This document shows, piece after piece, positions 1 through 8,589 of a stretch of DNA of 64,000 nucleotides (position 1 is the stretch's first letter; the number at the start of each line of letters is the position of its first letter). The position numbers and the translations under genes were made by a program. The notes below the pieces were generated by a model. That model saw only the letters and a program-made list of their open reading frames with translations. It did not search any database and had not been told where the DNA came from. The DNA is taken from assembly GCF_049257235.1 (NCBI RefSeq), contig NZ_JBMMUF010000003.1, forward strand, positions 346,019 to 410,018, given 5' to 3'. This DNA is from Pseudoalteromonas sp049257235. Lineage in GTDB: Bacteria; Pseudomonadota; Gammaproteobacteria; Enterobacterales; Alteromonadaceae.

Positions 1-2155
1 CACGGAAGTGACCGATGTTGGTCATACAAGAACCGATGAATACTTCGTCGATCTTCTCACCTGTAACATCAGAAAGTAGACGCGCATCATCTGGGTCATT
101 CGGAGCACATAGAATTGGCTCTTTGATATCCGCTAAGTCAATTTCAATAACGTGCGCGTACTCTGCATCTTTGTCCGCTTCCATTAGCTCAGGGTTAGCC
201 AACCACTCTTGCATTGCATTAATACGACGTTCGATTGTACGTACATCGCCGTAGCCTTCAGCGATCATCCACTTAAGCATCACGATGTTTGACTCAAGGT
301 ACTCAGAGATAGACTCTTTGCTTAGCTTAACAGTACAACCTGCCGCGCTGCGCTCTGCTGATGCATCTGATAACTCAAACGCTTGCTCAACTGTAAGGTG
401 CTCAACACCTTCAATCTCTAGGATACGACCAGAGAATTCGTTGATCTTACCTTTTTTCTCAACAGTAAGAAGACCTTGCTTGATGCCGTAGTAAGGGATT
501 GCATGTACAAGGTCACGTAGTGTGATACCTGGCTGCATTTCGCCTTTGAAACGTACCAACACCGACTCAGGCATATCAAGTGGCATTACACCTGTAGCTG
601 CTGCGAATGCAACCGCACCCGAGCCCGCAGGGAATGAAATACCTAGAGGGAAACGTGTATGCGAGTCACCACCTGTACCTACAGTATCAGGTAGAAGCAT
701 ACGGTTTAGCCAAGAGTGAATTACACCGTCACCTGGACGTAGCGATACACCGCCACGGTTCATGATGAAATCAGGAAGAGTGTGGTGTGTTTTCACGTCA
801 ATCGGCTTCGGATATGCTGAAGTGTGACAGAAAGACTGCATTGTTAAATCAGCTGAGAAGCCTAAACATGCTAGATCTTTTAGTTCGTCACGCGTCATTG
901 GACCTGTTGTATCTTGCGAACCAACAGTCGTCATTTTCGGCTCACAGTATTGACCAGGACGTACGCCAGGCATGTTACATGCTTTACCTACCATCTTCTG
1001 CGCTAGGGTAAAGCCTTTACCAGAATCAGTGATAAGTGCAGGTTTGCGGAAAATATCTTCTGCTTCCATACCTAGTGATGTACGAGCTTTGTCTGTAAGA
1101 CCACGACCAATAATCAGTGGAATACGACCACCAGCGCGTACTTCATCTAGAATTACGTCTGATTTAAGCTTGAATGTAGAGATTACTTCATCAGTACCGT
1201 GACGCTTCACAACACCTTCGTATGGGAAGATATCGATTTGGTCGCCCATGTTCATGTCATCAACATTCAGCTCGATAGGTAGTGCACCAGAGTCTTCCAT
1301 CGTGTTGAAGAAAATTGGCGCAATTTTACCGCCAAGACATACACCGCCAACGCGCTTGTTTGGTACGTGAGGAATGTCATCACCCATGAACCAAAGCACA
1401 GAGTTTGTCGCTGACTTACGTGATGAACCAGTACCAACAACATCACCCACGTATGCAAGAGGAAGACCTTTGGTCTTAAGCTCTTCTAGCTGTGAAATTG
1501 GACCAACTTCACCTGCTTTATCTGGGTTGATACCATCGCGCTCATTTTTAAGCATTGCCAAAGCATGTAGTGGAATATCAGGACGTGACCAAGCATCTGG
1601 TGCTGGAGATAGGTCATCTGTATTCGTTTCGCCGGTAACCTTGAATACTGTTACTGAAATCTTCTCAGGAACCTGTGGCTTTTCAAGGAACCACTCAGCG
1701 TTTGCCCATGATTCGATGACTTGCTGAGCAAACTTGTTGCCCGCTTTTGCTTTTTCTTCTACGTCGTAGAAAGCGTCGAACATAAGTAACGTGTGTGAAA
1801 GACCCTTAACAACGATAGGCGCAAGTGCTTCGTCGTCAAGTAGTGCAATCATAGGTTCGATGTTGTAACCACCTAGCATAGTACCAAGTAGTTCCGCCGC
1901 CTTTTCTTTATTGATTAGTGGAGACTGAGCTTCACCTTTTGCAACAGCAGCTAGGAAACCTGCTTTAACATAAGCAGCATCATCAACACCTGGCGGTACA
2001 CGGTTTACTAGAAGGTCCATGATGAACTCTTCTTCACCTGCCGGTGGATTTTTAATTAATTCGATAAGGTCAGCAGTTTGCTGAGCATCTAGTGGTGCAG
2101 GCACAATACCTTGGGCTGCACGCTCTTCAACATGTTTACGATATTCTTGAAGCAC
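1..2155 (-). CDS. acnB: Aconitate hydratase B, 3' end cut by window edge
   Basis: Aconitase B interconverts citrate and isocitrate in the TCA cycle with a [4Fe-4S] cluster. Reverse translation from a GTG at 2155-2153 starts MLQEYRKHVEERAAQGIVP, matching the AcnB N-terminus, and AGAGGG lies 7 bases upstream. About 718 codons are present of the usual ~865, so the C-terminus lies left of the window. The first cluster ligand is visible: the motif FIGSCMTNIGHFR puts its Cys codon at 26-28, residue 710 from the GTG, the same number as in E. coli. This supports the GTG start. The other two Cys ligands fall outside the window. The gene stands alone, with its promoter in the 260-base gap to the upstream gene. 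Confidence 0.96.
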   Translation of the reverse strand, partial: MLQEYRKHVEERAAQGIVPAPLDAQQTADLIELIKNPPAGEEEFIMDLLVNRVPPGVDDAAYVKAGFLAAVAKGEAQSPLINKEKAAELLGTMLGGYNIEPMIALLDDEALAPIVVKGLSHTLLMFDAFYDVEEKAKAGNKFAQQVIESWANAEWFLEKPQVPEKISVTVFKVTGETNTDDLSPAPDAWSRPDIPLHALAMLKNERDGINPDKAGEVGPISQLEELKTKGLPLAYVGDVVGTGSSRKSATNSVLWFMGDDIPHVPNKRVGGVCLGGKIAPIFFNTMEDSGALPIELNVDDMNMGDQIDIFPYEGVVKRHGTDEVISTFKLKSDVILDEVRAGGRIPLIIGRGLTDKARTSLGMEAEDIFRKPALITDSGKGFTLAQKMVGKACNMPGVRPGQYCEPKMTTVGSQDTTGPMTRDELKDLACLGFSADLTMQSFCHTSAYPKPIDVKTHHTLPDFIMNRGGVSLRPGDGVIHSWLNRMLLPDTVGTGGDSHTRFPLGISFPAGSGAVAFAAATGVMPLDMPESVLVRFKGEMQPGITLRDLVHAIPYYGIKQGLLTVEKKGKINEFSGRILEIEGVEHLTVEQAFELSDASAERSAAGCTVKLSKESISEYLESNIVMLKWMIAEGYGDVRTIERRINAMQEWLANPELMEADKDAEYAHVIEIDLADIKEPILCAPNDPDDARLLSDVTGEKIDEVFIGSCMTNIGHFR

Positions 2156-2302
2156 AATTATGCCCTCTTGGTGACGTGAAAGTAGGTTGCAAAACTATGC
2201 ATTAGCCTACTTGTAGAAAATTGACACGATAGCAATTATAAAGGCTTTAAAGGTAGAAGAAAATTAGCCCTTTTGCCTAACTAACATATAGTCACTATAA
2301 AT

Positions 2303-2327
2303 TTGATGAATGTAGGTTATTCATCAA
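2303..2327. repeat. 9-bp inverted repeat upstream of acnB
   Basis: TTGATGAAT and ATTCATCAA are separated by 7 bases, about 150 bases upstream of the acnB GTG. It could be an operator or an untranslated-leader hairpin. No T-run follows on either strand, so it is not a simple terminator. I do not recognise a regulator for it. Confidence 0.4.
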
Positions 2328-2363
2328 CTATAGAGTTATGAATATTGATTAAGAATTATTTGC

Positions 2364-2389
2364 AAAAAGCCCAGCATAAGCTGGGCTTT
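2364..2389 (-). terminator. Rho-independent terminator of the OmpA-family gene
   Basis: A 10-bp perfect stem (AAAGCCCAGC / GCTGGGCTTT) with a 4-base loop. Read on the minus strand it is followed by a T-run and sits about 30 bases past the stop of the OmpA-family gene. Confidence 0.85.
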
Positions 2390-2417
2390 AAAATTACGTA
2401 ACGAAAACTAAAAGCGC

Positions 2418-3482
2418 TTAGTTACGTTTAATTGCAACACGCTCTGTTACTGAGATATGTGCTTCTACACGGCGGTTTTCAGCATGTGCTTCAGCCGTAT
2501 TTGCTGGGTTAAGTAGACGCTCTTCACCCATACCTACTGTTTCAATACGTGATTCAGAGATACCATCTTTAACAAGCTGAGCAGCTACTTTGTCTGCACG
2601 CTTCTTAGAAAGTACTTTGTTGTAACCCGCATCGCCCACTGCTGAAGCGTGACCTTCTAGTTTTACTTCAGTTTCAGGGTACTTAGTCATGAAGTCAGCA
2701 ACTTTTTGGATATCGTCAGCATAACGTTGGTTCACAGATGAACCATCGTGAGCAAAACGTACCATTAGGCTCACTGTTTCACCTTTTTCCATGTAGCGAG
2801 TACAACCAGACTCATCTACCGCATCAGCCATTGGAGTATCGGCACACTTATCGTCTGCATCCATTACCCCGTCTTTGTCTGAGTCTACAGGCTCTGGAGT
2901 TGGCTCTGGCTCAACTGGAACTGGAACAGGCGCTGGAGCAGGTGCTGGTTCTGCCGGCTCATCACCGAAGTGATAGCTCAGACCTAGCTTCAAACCAAAG
3001 TCAGAGTGATTCTGGTTTAAGCCTTCGTAATAGTTTGCTTCACCAAATAATGCCCAGTTGTAATTTAGGTGGTTACGGAAACCAAAGCCTAAGTTAGCCG
3101 CGTTGAAATCGTCGTATACATCAAATTTTTTCGCACCGATCACACCATAGAACATGTCATTAAAGTGATAAAGGAAGTCACCACCCCAACGCTCACCTGT
3201 TTTGTGGTTTGCTGTATTTTCTTTATCTAGCTCAAGTGCTGTGAATTCTAGACGTGCAGTCCAGTATTCGTTAAAGCGATAGCCCACTTCAGCACCATAA
3301 CCAAGAGACTCGCCTAGCTCAACAGCAGCTGGCGCACCTTGAATATTGTCCCAATCAGCAAAGAAATAGTCGCCAAACACACCAATGTGCAGGCCTTGCT
3401 CTGGGTGTTTTTGCTCTTCAGCAATGGCAACTTGAGAAGCCAATGCGACAACGATAGCAGCAGAAAGTGATTTGATTTTCAT
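2418..3482 (-). CDS. OmpA-family outer membrane protein
   Basis: Likely outer-membrane beta-barrel protein that anchors to peptidoglycan. In order, numbered from the longer GTG-less reading with Met at 3491: signal peptide (KSLSAAIVVALASQVAIA, residues ~7-24), an OmpA-like N-terminal barrel with aromatic beta strands to ~175, a Pro/Glu linker (~177-202), one thrombospondin type 3-like acidic repeat (DSDKDGVMDADDKC, ~203-216), and an OmpA C-terminal domain (~235-350) with the typical LSKKRADKVAAQL helix. I chose the Met at 3482 because GGGATGG precedes it at suitable spacing, whereas the Met at 3491 has none. Monocistronic, with its own terminator. The exact porin type cannot be told. Confidence 0.9.
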   Translation of the reverse strand: MKIKSLSAAIVVALASQVAIAEEQKHPEQGLHIGVFGDYFFADWDNIQGAPAAVELGESLGYGAEVGYRFNEYWTARLEFTALELDKENTANHKTGERWGGDFLYHFNDMFYGVIGAKKFDVYDDFNAANLGFGFRNHLNYNWALFGEANYYEGLNQNHSDFGLKLGLSYHFGDEPAEPAPAPAPVPVPVEPEPTPEPVDSDKDGVMDADDKCADTPMADAVDESGCTRYMEKGETVSLMVRFAHDGSSVNQRYADDIQKVADFMTKYPETEVKLEGHASAVGDAGYNKVLSKKRADKVAAQLVKDGISESRIETVGMGEERLLNPANTAEAHAENRRVEAHISVTERVAIKRN

Positions 3483-3807
3483 TGTTTCCATCCCATTTTA
3501 TGATTATCAATCAAGTATTCACCAACCCAATACGGTGTTGCGATACCTGAAGTAAGTTAATATAGCCACTTACTTAAAGTTATCCTGTTCTTAATATCTA
3601 TTAGTCGGCTCTTTTTGCTTTTGTCTTAAGCGGACTGCTATCCACCTGGCTTAAATCCGTCTAACAGGCTAGTACACTAGAGTGTAGTCTAATTGAGCAA
3701 ACAAACCGTTAACTCAATTGGGTACAAATAGTAAAACATTATCTGTCTGAATATAAGCTGATTTTAGTATTAAAGTACGATTTTTGGAAAAGAACGCGAC
3801 AAATAAC
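3483..3807. other. Long intergenic leader with candidate operators
   Basis: No gene seen between the OmpA-family start and the terminator of the next minus-strand gene. It holds the TACACT-AG-AGTGTA inverted repeat at 3673-3686 and a 7-bp inverted repeat AATTGAG / CTCAATT at 3691-3697 and 3713-3719. Both are candidate regulator sites for the OmpA-family gene. The regulator is unknown. Confidence 0.4.
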
Positions 3808-3835
3808 AAAAAAGCACTCCAAAGAGTGCTTTTTT
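3808..3835 (-). terminator. Rho-independent terminator after the DUF5610 gene
   Basis: GCACTC / GAGTGC stem extended by A6/T6 tracts, with a CAAA-type loop, 17 bases past the stop codon of the minus-strand gene. The A and T tracts would let it work in both directions. Confidence 0.85.
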
Positions 3836-3851
3836 AAACAATTATAAAGGC

Positions 3852-4973
3852 TTACTGTTCAAGTAATGAGCCCAGCTTATCAAACATAGCTCGGGTGTAA
3901 TCAATAAACGCCTGTACTTGCTCTTGCTCTTTATCTTGGTTTAACCACAGCAATAAGCCCGACAGCTCATTCTCTAACCCTAACGTACCCGCTTGATCAT
4001 ACGCATCTTTAAGTTTGTCATTAAATGGCTGCAGTTCTTTTGCTACTTCTTTTGCAGGTGCCGCACGTTCATATTCGCGGATCGCCGCACGGGTCTTTGT
4101 CTGGGTCAGGTCCATCGCAAATCCGACCAACTGCTCTGAACTGAGCTTCAACTCTTGCGCCTGTGCGAACGCACTATCGTACTGGCCACTGAAAAACGCT
4201 TCGCTCACTCCTTGGAGCTCACTCATCATGTCATTCACAGCTTGCTGCTCCGCTTCGTTCAACTCGCCATTAACCGACAAATTAAACGACAGCTGCTTTT
4301 GCTCATACTGACCTTGTGCATAGCCCGATTTCCCGTTGTTCCCATTAGCTTGAGCTGCAGCCGCACCCGCTTCATAATCTTGTGACAAGCTAATAGTCAC
4401 TTCGTCACCCTCAGCGGTTGTAAAACGATACTCGGCGTTATTCATCATGCTCATATAGCGCGCCTGACTTACCAATACGCCTTTAGTCTTTTCTTGCTCA
4501 CCAAAGAGAGACTTTTCAAATTCATCAATGCCCTCATTAATGCCTTTTTGCGATTTGGCAATGCCTTCTTTTATCTCGTCATTGAGCACCCCAGATTCAT
4601 CCAACTCCGAGGTTGCGTCATCCACGCCCATTTGCACCCCTTTGCGGGCCTGCTCCAACATGCTCGTAAGTTTTTCATCTGACGCACCCTCAGCTTTCGC
4701 TTTATTCACAGCACTGGTGACAAACTTAAGAACGTTTTTAACAATCGCTTCAAAGTCAAAAAGTGGCTTTTGCTCTTTTTGCTGCTTTGGCTCCATACCA
4801 AGGGCCTGCGCAAGCTTGTCTTCAAGCACCTTAGCACCTAATTGCTGACGATTACCCGAATAACTGTCTAAACGAGACAACTGCTCGAGTGCCACAGGGC
4901 TCATCTTGCCTGTGCTTTGTTTAACCCCCTTGCCAGCAGGGTTAAACAGTTGATTTATATCATTTACTTTCAT
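3852..4973 (-). CDS. DUF5610 domain-containing protein
   Basis: Hypothetical protein of 373 residues without signal peptide or membrane segment. The region around residues 40-170 (LEDKLAQALGM, FDFEAIVKNVLKFV, then long amphipathic helices rich in Glu, Lys and Gln) matches the DUF5610 family as I remember it, which is common in Alteromonadales and Vibrionales. The remainder is also helical and low in Cys, and includes a Gly/Asn/Ala-rich stretch near 205-220. It is a single gene, divergent from trmA, with its own terminator. Function is unknown and nothing in the context suggests one. Confidence 0.7.
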   Translation of the reverse strand: MKVNDINQLFNPAGKGVKQSTGKMSPVALEQLSRLDSYSGNRQQLGAKVLEDKLAQALGMEPKQQKEQKPLFDFEAIVKNVLKFVTSAVNKAKAEGASDEKLTSMLEQARKGVQMGVDDATSELDESGVLNDEIKEGIAKSQKGINEGIDEFEKSLFGEQEKTKGVLVSQARYMSMMNNAEYRFTTAEGDEVTISLSQDYEAGAAAAQANGNNGKSGYAQGQYEQKQLSFNLSVNGELNEAEQQAVNDMMSELQGVSEAFFSGQYDSAFAQAQELKLSSEQLVGFAMDLTQTKTRAAIREYERAAPAKEVAKELQPFNDKLKDAYDQAGTLGLENELSGLLLWLNQDKEQEQVQAFIDYTRAMFDKLGSLLEQ

Positions 4974-5158
4974 AACGTCTTCGCCAAGCCAGTGCTTTCA
5001 AAGCACTGACGCACGCTCCTGTAACGGACTATATAATCAGTATATCGGCTGTTTTGAGTAAAACTGTAGAAAAAACACACAAATTATTCGTGTTTGACGC
5101 TGGACAATTACCGTTAGCCTCCTACAATAGCGGCGCAGTTAATTTAGTAGAGGTGTTC

Positions 5159-6256
5159 ATGCCAGTTATCGCAATCAATACGTCCGAGTACGATCAGCAA
5201 TTAGCCCAAAAAGAGCAACGCATTCAAGGGCAGTTTGCACGTTTTGGAGTGTCACAAGTGGAAGTGTATGCTTCTGCACCGAAGCACTATCGTCAACGGG
5301 CTGAGTTTCGCGTTTGGCATGAAGGTGATGATCTTTTCCACATCATGTTTGATCAGCAAACGAAAGAGAAAGTAAGAGTAGATACGTTTGATCCAGGCGC
5401 AGAGCTCATTAATGAGTTAATGACAGCTATGATTGAGCAACTCAAAGACAATGAAATCTTGCGTCGCAAGCTGTTTCAAATCGATTACCTTACCACGCTA
5501 AGTGGCAATGCTTTAGTAAGCTTGCTCTATCACAAGCAGTTGGACGAGCAATGGCTAGCAGAAGCAAATGCGCTGCAAAACCGTCTCCAAAAAACGTTTA
5601 ACGTAGAGCTTATCGGCCGTGCTCGAAAGCAAAAGCATGTGCTGGGCAATGATTATGTCATTGAACAACTCGACGTAAACGGCCAGCAGTATACCTATCA
5701 GCAAGTTGAAAACAGTTTTACGCAACCTAATGCCAAGGTGAACGAAAAGATGTTGGCGTGGGCACAAGATATTTGCGCGCCACTGAGTAATGACCTACTC
5801 GAATTGTATTGCGGCAATGGCAACTTCTCTATTGCTCTTGCGGGGTCGTTTGAGAGAGTGCTGGCCACTGAAATTTCTAAATCATCGGTAAAGTCGGCGC
5901 AATACAACATCGCGGCTAACAAGGTGGATAATTTAGATATTATTCGCATGAGCTCTGAAGAATTCACCCAAGCCATGCGCAAGGAGAGGACCTTCTCGCG
6001 TCTAGGTGACATTGATTTGCACAGTTACAACTGTCAAACAATTTTGGTAGATCCGCCCCGTGCTGGCATGGATGAGCTAACGTGCAAATTGACCAGCGAG
6101 TACGACAACATTATCTACATCTCTTGTAACCCAGACACTCTGGAGCGAGATTTAGAGCTACTCAGTCAAACTCACACAATTGCTCGTTTCGCTATTTTTG
6201 ATCAATTCCCGTATACCCATCATGTGGAATCGGGTGTTTATCTCACGCGAAAATAA
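5159..6256 (+). CDS. trmA: tRNA (uracil-5-)-methyltransferase
   Basis: Methylates U54 to ribothymidine in the T-loop of tRNAs using SAM. The 365-residue protein carries the SAM-binding motif LLELYCGNGNFS, the VDPPRAGMD motif, nucleophile Cys323 in YISCNPDTLERD and general base Glu357 in HHVESGVYLTRK, near the ends where E. coli TrmA has them (324 and 358). A longer reading frame begins with TTG at 5054. The start at 5159 (MPVIAINTSEYDQQ) is preferred because AGAGG lies 6 bases upstream and the length then matches the family (366 in E. coli). Monocistronic, ending at a bidirectional terminator. Confidence 0.96.
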   Translation: MPVIAINTSEYDQQLAQKEQRIQGQFARFGVSQVEVYASAPKHYRQRAEFRVWHEGDDLFHIMFDQQTKEKVRVDTFDPGAELINELMTAMIEQLKDNEILRRKLFQIDYLTTLSGNALVSLLYHKQLDEQWLAEANALQNRLQKTFNVELIGRARKQKHVLGNDYVIEQLDVNGQQYTYQQVENSFTQPNAKVNEKMLAWAQDICAPLSNDLLELYCGNGNFSIALAGSFERVLATEISKSSVKSAQYNIAANKVDNLDIIRMSSEEFTQAMRKERTFSRLGDIDLHSYNCQTILVDPPRAGMDELTCKLTSEYDNIIYISCNPDTLERDLELLSQTHTIARFAIFDQFPYTHHVESGVYLTRK

Positions 6257-6260
6257 ACAT

Positions 6261-6292
6261 AAAAAAACCGCATCAGTGATGCGGTTTTTTTT
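6261..6292. terminator. Bidirectional terminator between trmA and dsbA
   Basis: CCGCATC / GATGCGG stem with a 3-base loop, flanked by A7 and T8, between two convergent genes. Confidence 0.9.
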
Positions 6293-6306
6293 AATCTCAA
6301 CGGCAA

Positions 6307-6939
6307 TTACTTTTTCGATAAGAAGTTAATTAACGCTGCAATATCGTCTGGCTCAGTCACACCTGATTCACGACCAAGAATCAAACGGTACTTTCCGTTG
6401 ACGATAAACGTTGGTACGGCTGAAAGCGCACCTTTGCTCTTAAAGTACTCTTGATCGCGCTGCATCTTAGAGGCTTTAGTGCGCACAGCAAAACCAGAGA
6501 ACAGCTTGTCGAACTTGTCAGCGTCTACGCCATTTGCTACGAAAATATCTTTTACATCAGCAACTTCATTAAACTTAGCGCGCTTGGTGTGAATATGGCT
6601 AAAAATAGCACCAACAAGCTGCTCTTTTTGTGGCAACACATCAGCGGTCGCAAGTGCTTGTGAAAGCATATCTTGGTTCTCTGCTGAACGCCCGCCCATA
6701 AAGTTTACGTGGCTACGCTTAAATTTAACCTCACTGTCGAGTTTAGGCTTAACATCTAACAGCAGACCTTCATACGCATTACACGCCGGGCAGTAAAATG
6801 AAAAGAACTCTTTTACTTCAGGTTTGCGACTTGCGCGCTCTGACACCACTTCATAATGTGTGCCTTCTTCAAACTGTGCCGCCATTGCGGTCAAAGGTAG
6901 TGCCAGTGCCATCATGGCTAGGGCAATAAACTTCTTCAT
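6307..6939 (-). CDS. Thiol:disulfide interchange protein DsbA, CPAC type
   Basis: Periplasmic thioredoxin-fold oxidoreductase of the DsbA family, 210 residues. A signal peptide spans about residues 1-20 (cleavage near AMA-AQ). The active site is C50-P-A-C53 in FFSFYCPACNAYE, not the usual CPHC, and the cis-Pro loop is AVPTFIVNGKYRL. It lies 15 bases downstream of a second dsbA and probably shares its transcript. Replacing His with Ala in the dipeptide should change redox potential, so substrate or partner may differ from the paralogue. That is inference from what is known of CXXC variants. Last gene of the ccoG-srkA-dsbA-dsbA set. Confidence 0.93.
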   Translation of the reverse strand: MKKFIALAMMALALPLTAMAAQFEEGTHYEVVSERASRKPEVKEFFSFYCPACNAYEGLLLDVKPKLDSEVKFKRSHVNFMGGRSAENQDMLSQALATADVLPQKEQLVGAIFSHIHTKRAKFNEVADVKDIFVANGVDADKFDKLFSGFAVRTKASKMQRDQEYFKSKGALSAVPTFIVNGKYRLILGRESGVTEPDDIAALINFLSKK

Positions 6940-6954
6940 ACCTTATTCTCCGGG

Positions 6955-7575
6955 TTATTTTTCTAATAAATGTTTAACAAGTTCGTTCAGTTCTTGCTGA
7001 GAGCGCAAGGTATGCACCTGCACTTTGTACTTATCATTGACGATAATGGTCGGCACACCCGTTAACGCTCCTAGCTTGGTAAACTTTTCTTGTGCGGCAA
7101 TGGCTGCCTGCTCACCTGAAATAACAGGCATGCTTGATGACAACATCGCATATTTTTCAGCACTGATCCCTACATTGGCTAGCAACTGCTCTACTGACTC
7201 TTGCGTTTGCAGTGGTTCACGTTGCATGTGAATGCTATTAAAGATAGCCGCCGCAACCTCTTCGCCTTTGCCCTCTTGTTGTGCAATTAAGTACGCTGAG
7301 GTCAAACGGTTTTGCGCGGCTTTATCAATGCGCAAAAAGTTTACGTGACTTTTCTCTAGCGGCACTCCCTCAGGAAGAGATGACTCAAGAGCACCAACAA
7401 TGGGTTCTAATTTAAAACAGTGAGGGCAGTAAAAAGAGAAAAACTCAGTTACTTTATCCGTTTTTGATGCTTCGCTCTCTAGCACTTGGTAATGTTCACC
7501 CGCTTTAAATTCAGCAGCAAATGCGGCTAATGGTAAACAAAGTAAAATCAACGAACGCGTTAGTGTTTTTATCAT
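6955..7575 (-). CDS. dsbA: Thiol:disulfide interchange protein DsbA, CPHC type
   Basis: Periplasmic disulfide oxidase that introduces disulfides into secreted proteins. It has 206 residues, with a signal peptide of about 20 residues (MIKTLTRSLILLCLPLAAFA). The classical active site C50-P-H-C53 lies in FFSFYCPHCFKLE, and the cis-Pro loop is GVPTIIVNDKYKV. srkA lies 35 bases upstream, the same order (srkA then dsbA) as in E. coli, which supports this copy as the true DsbA. A CPAC paralogue follows 15 bases downstream. No dsbB is in the window. Confidence 0.95.
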   Translation of the reverse strand: MIKTLTRSLILLCLPLAAFAAEFKAGEHYQVLESEASKTDKVTEFFSFYCPHCFKLEPIVGALESSLPEGVPLEKSHVNFLRIDKAAQNRLTSAYLIAQQEGKGEEVAAAIFNSIHMQREPLQTQESVEQLLANVGISAEKYAMLSSSMPVISGEQAAIAAQEKFTKLGALTGVPTIIVNDKYKVQVHTLRSQQELNELVKHLLEK

Positions 7576-7610
7576 AATCGTCTCTATACAAATCCAGTAT
7601 TACATCTTAA

Positions 7611-8588
7611 CTAGGGCAATAACTTTAAGGGCGCTTCATCGAGTGCAGCAAGCTGCTCTTTTAAGGCCAAGGTTTGTTGCTCCCAGTATTTGTCTTGTGC
7701 GAACCACGAAAAGTTCCGTTCAAATGCCGGATCGCTCCATCGTTTAGCAATCCAGCCCATGTAATGCACCATGCGCATTGCCCGCAGCGGTTCAATCAGG
7801 CGTAATTGACTATGGTCAAAATCTGCAAACTCTTCGTACCCACACACTAGGGTATCAAGCTGTAGCAATTGATTCTGTCTATCGCCACTGAGCATCATCC
7901 ACAAGTCTTGAATGGCAGGTCCTTGGCGACTGTCATCTAAATCAACAAACGTCAGCGTACCATCGGCTGACCATAAAATGTTGCCAGCATGGCAATCTCC
8001 ATGGAGTCGAATACTATCAACTCCTTCGTATAATTTGCCAGCTTTGTCGATAACTTGATCGAGCACAGTGTAAAAAGGCACTGACATCGCGTCACTCACC
8101 AAGTTACTTTGCTGCAAATGAACACGCGCTTGATGTAGGTATTCGTCGCAACTGAAGGTCGGTCGGGTTGTAAACGCCCTTGCTTTGGCAACACTGTGCA
8201 TACGTCCGATTAAACGTCCAAGCTGTTCTAGCTGATCCAAGTTATCCATCTCGAATTGACGGCCACCCACGCTAGGAAACAAGGTGAAGCGGTATCCTTG
8301 GTGTGCAAACAAGGTGCTTTCGTTAAGTTTAAGAGGCGCGACAACCGGCACTTCAGCAGCCATCAATTCAGCACTAAAGTTATGCTCTTCAAGGATTTGC
8401 TCATTGCTCCAACGCTCTGGGCGATAGAACTTCACTACATAGCGGCGCTTATCCTCAGCCATAAATTGATAAACTCGATTTTCATAACTGTTGAGAGCGA
8501 GTAACCCAGATTCGGCATAAATGCCCACGCTGTCGAGGGCATCTAGAATCGTATCTGGCGTTAACGAGGCAAAACTAAACTCACTCAC
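7611..8588 (-). CDS. srkA: Stress response kinase A (YihE)
   Basis: Ser/Thr protein kinase of the aminoglycoside-phosphotransferase fold, linked in E. coli to survival under oxidative and Cpx stress. Visible motifs are LNSYENRVYQF, the Lys-containing VVKFYRPERW, catalytic loop LHGDCHAGNILW and metal-binding VDLDDSRQGP. An upstream TTG frame reaches 8666 but overlaps ccoG. The GTG at 8588 begins VSEFSFASLTPDTILDALD, aligned with the E. coli N-terminus (325 vs 328 residues), has AAGG about 9 bases upstream and lies 1 base after the ccoG stop. This suggests translational coupling. dsbA follows. Confidence 0.93.
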   Translation of the reverse strand: MSEFSFASLTPDTILDALDSVGIYAESGLLALNSYENRVYQFMAEDKRRYVVKFYRPERWSNEQILEEHNFSAELMAAEVPVVAPLKLNESTLFAHQGYRFTLFPSVGGRQFEMDNLDQLEQLGRLIGRMHSVAKARAFTTRPTFSCDEYLHQARVHLQQSNLVSDAMSVPFYTVLDQVIDKAGKLYEGVDSIRLHGDCHAGNILWSADGTLTFVDLDDSRQGPAIQDLWMMLSGDRQNQLLQLDTLVCGYEEFADFDHSQLRLIEPLRAMRMVHYMGWIAKRWSDPAFERNFSWFAQDKYWEQQTLALKEQLAALDEAPLKLLP

Positions 8589-8589
8589 A

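Noticed and set aside
1374..1727. Plus-strand open frame of 117 codons
   Set aside because: It lies entirely antisense to acnB, whose frame is certain, and shows no domain.
5054..5158. TTG-started extension of trmA
   Set aside because: No SD, and the extra 35 residues have no counterpart in TrmA; the internal ATG is well supported.
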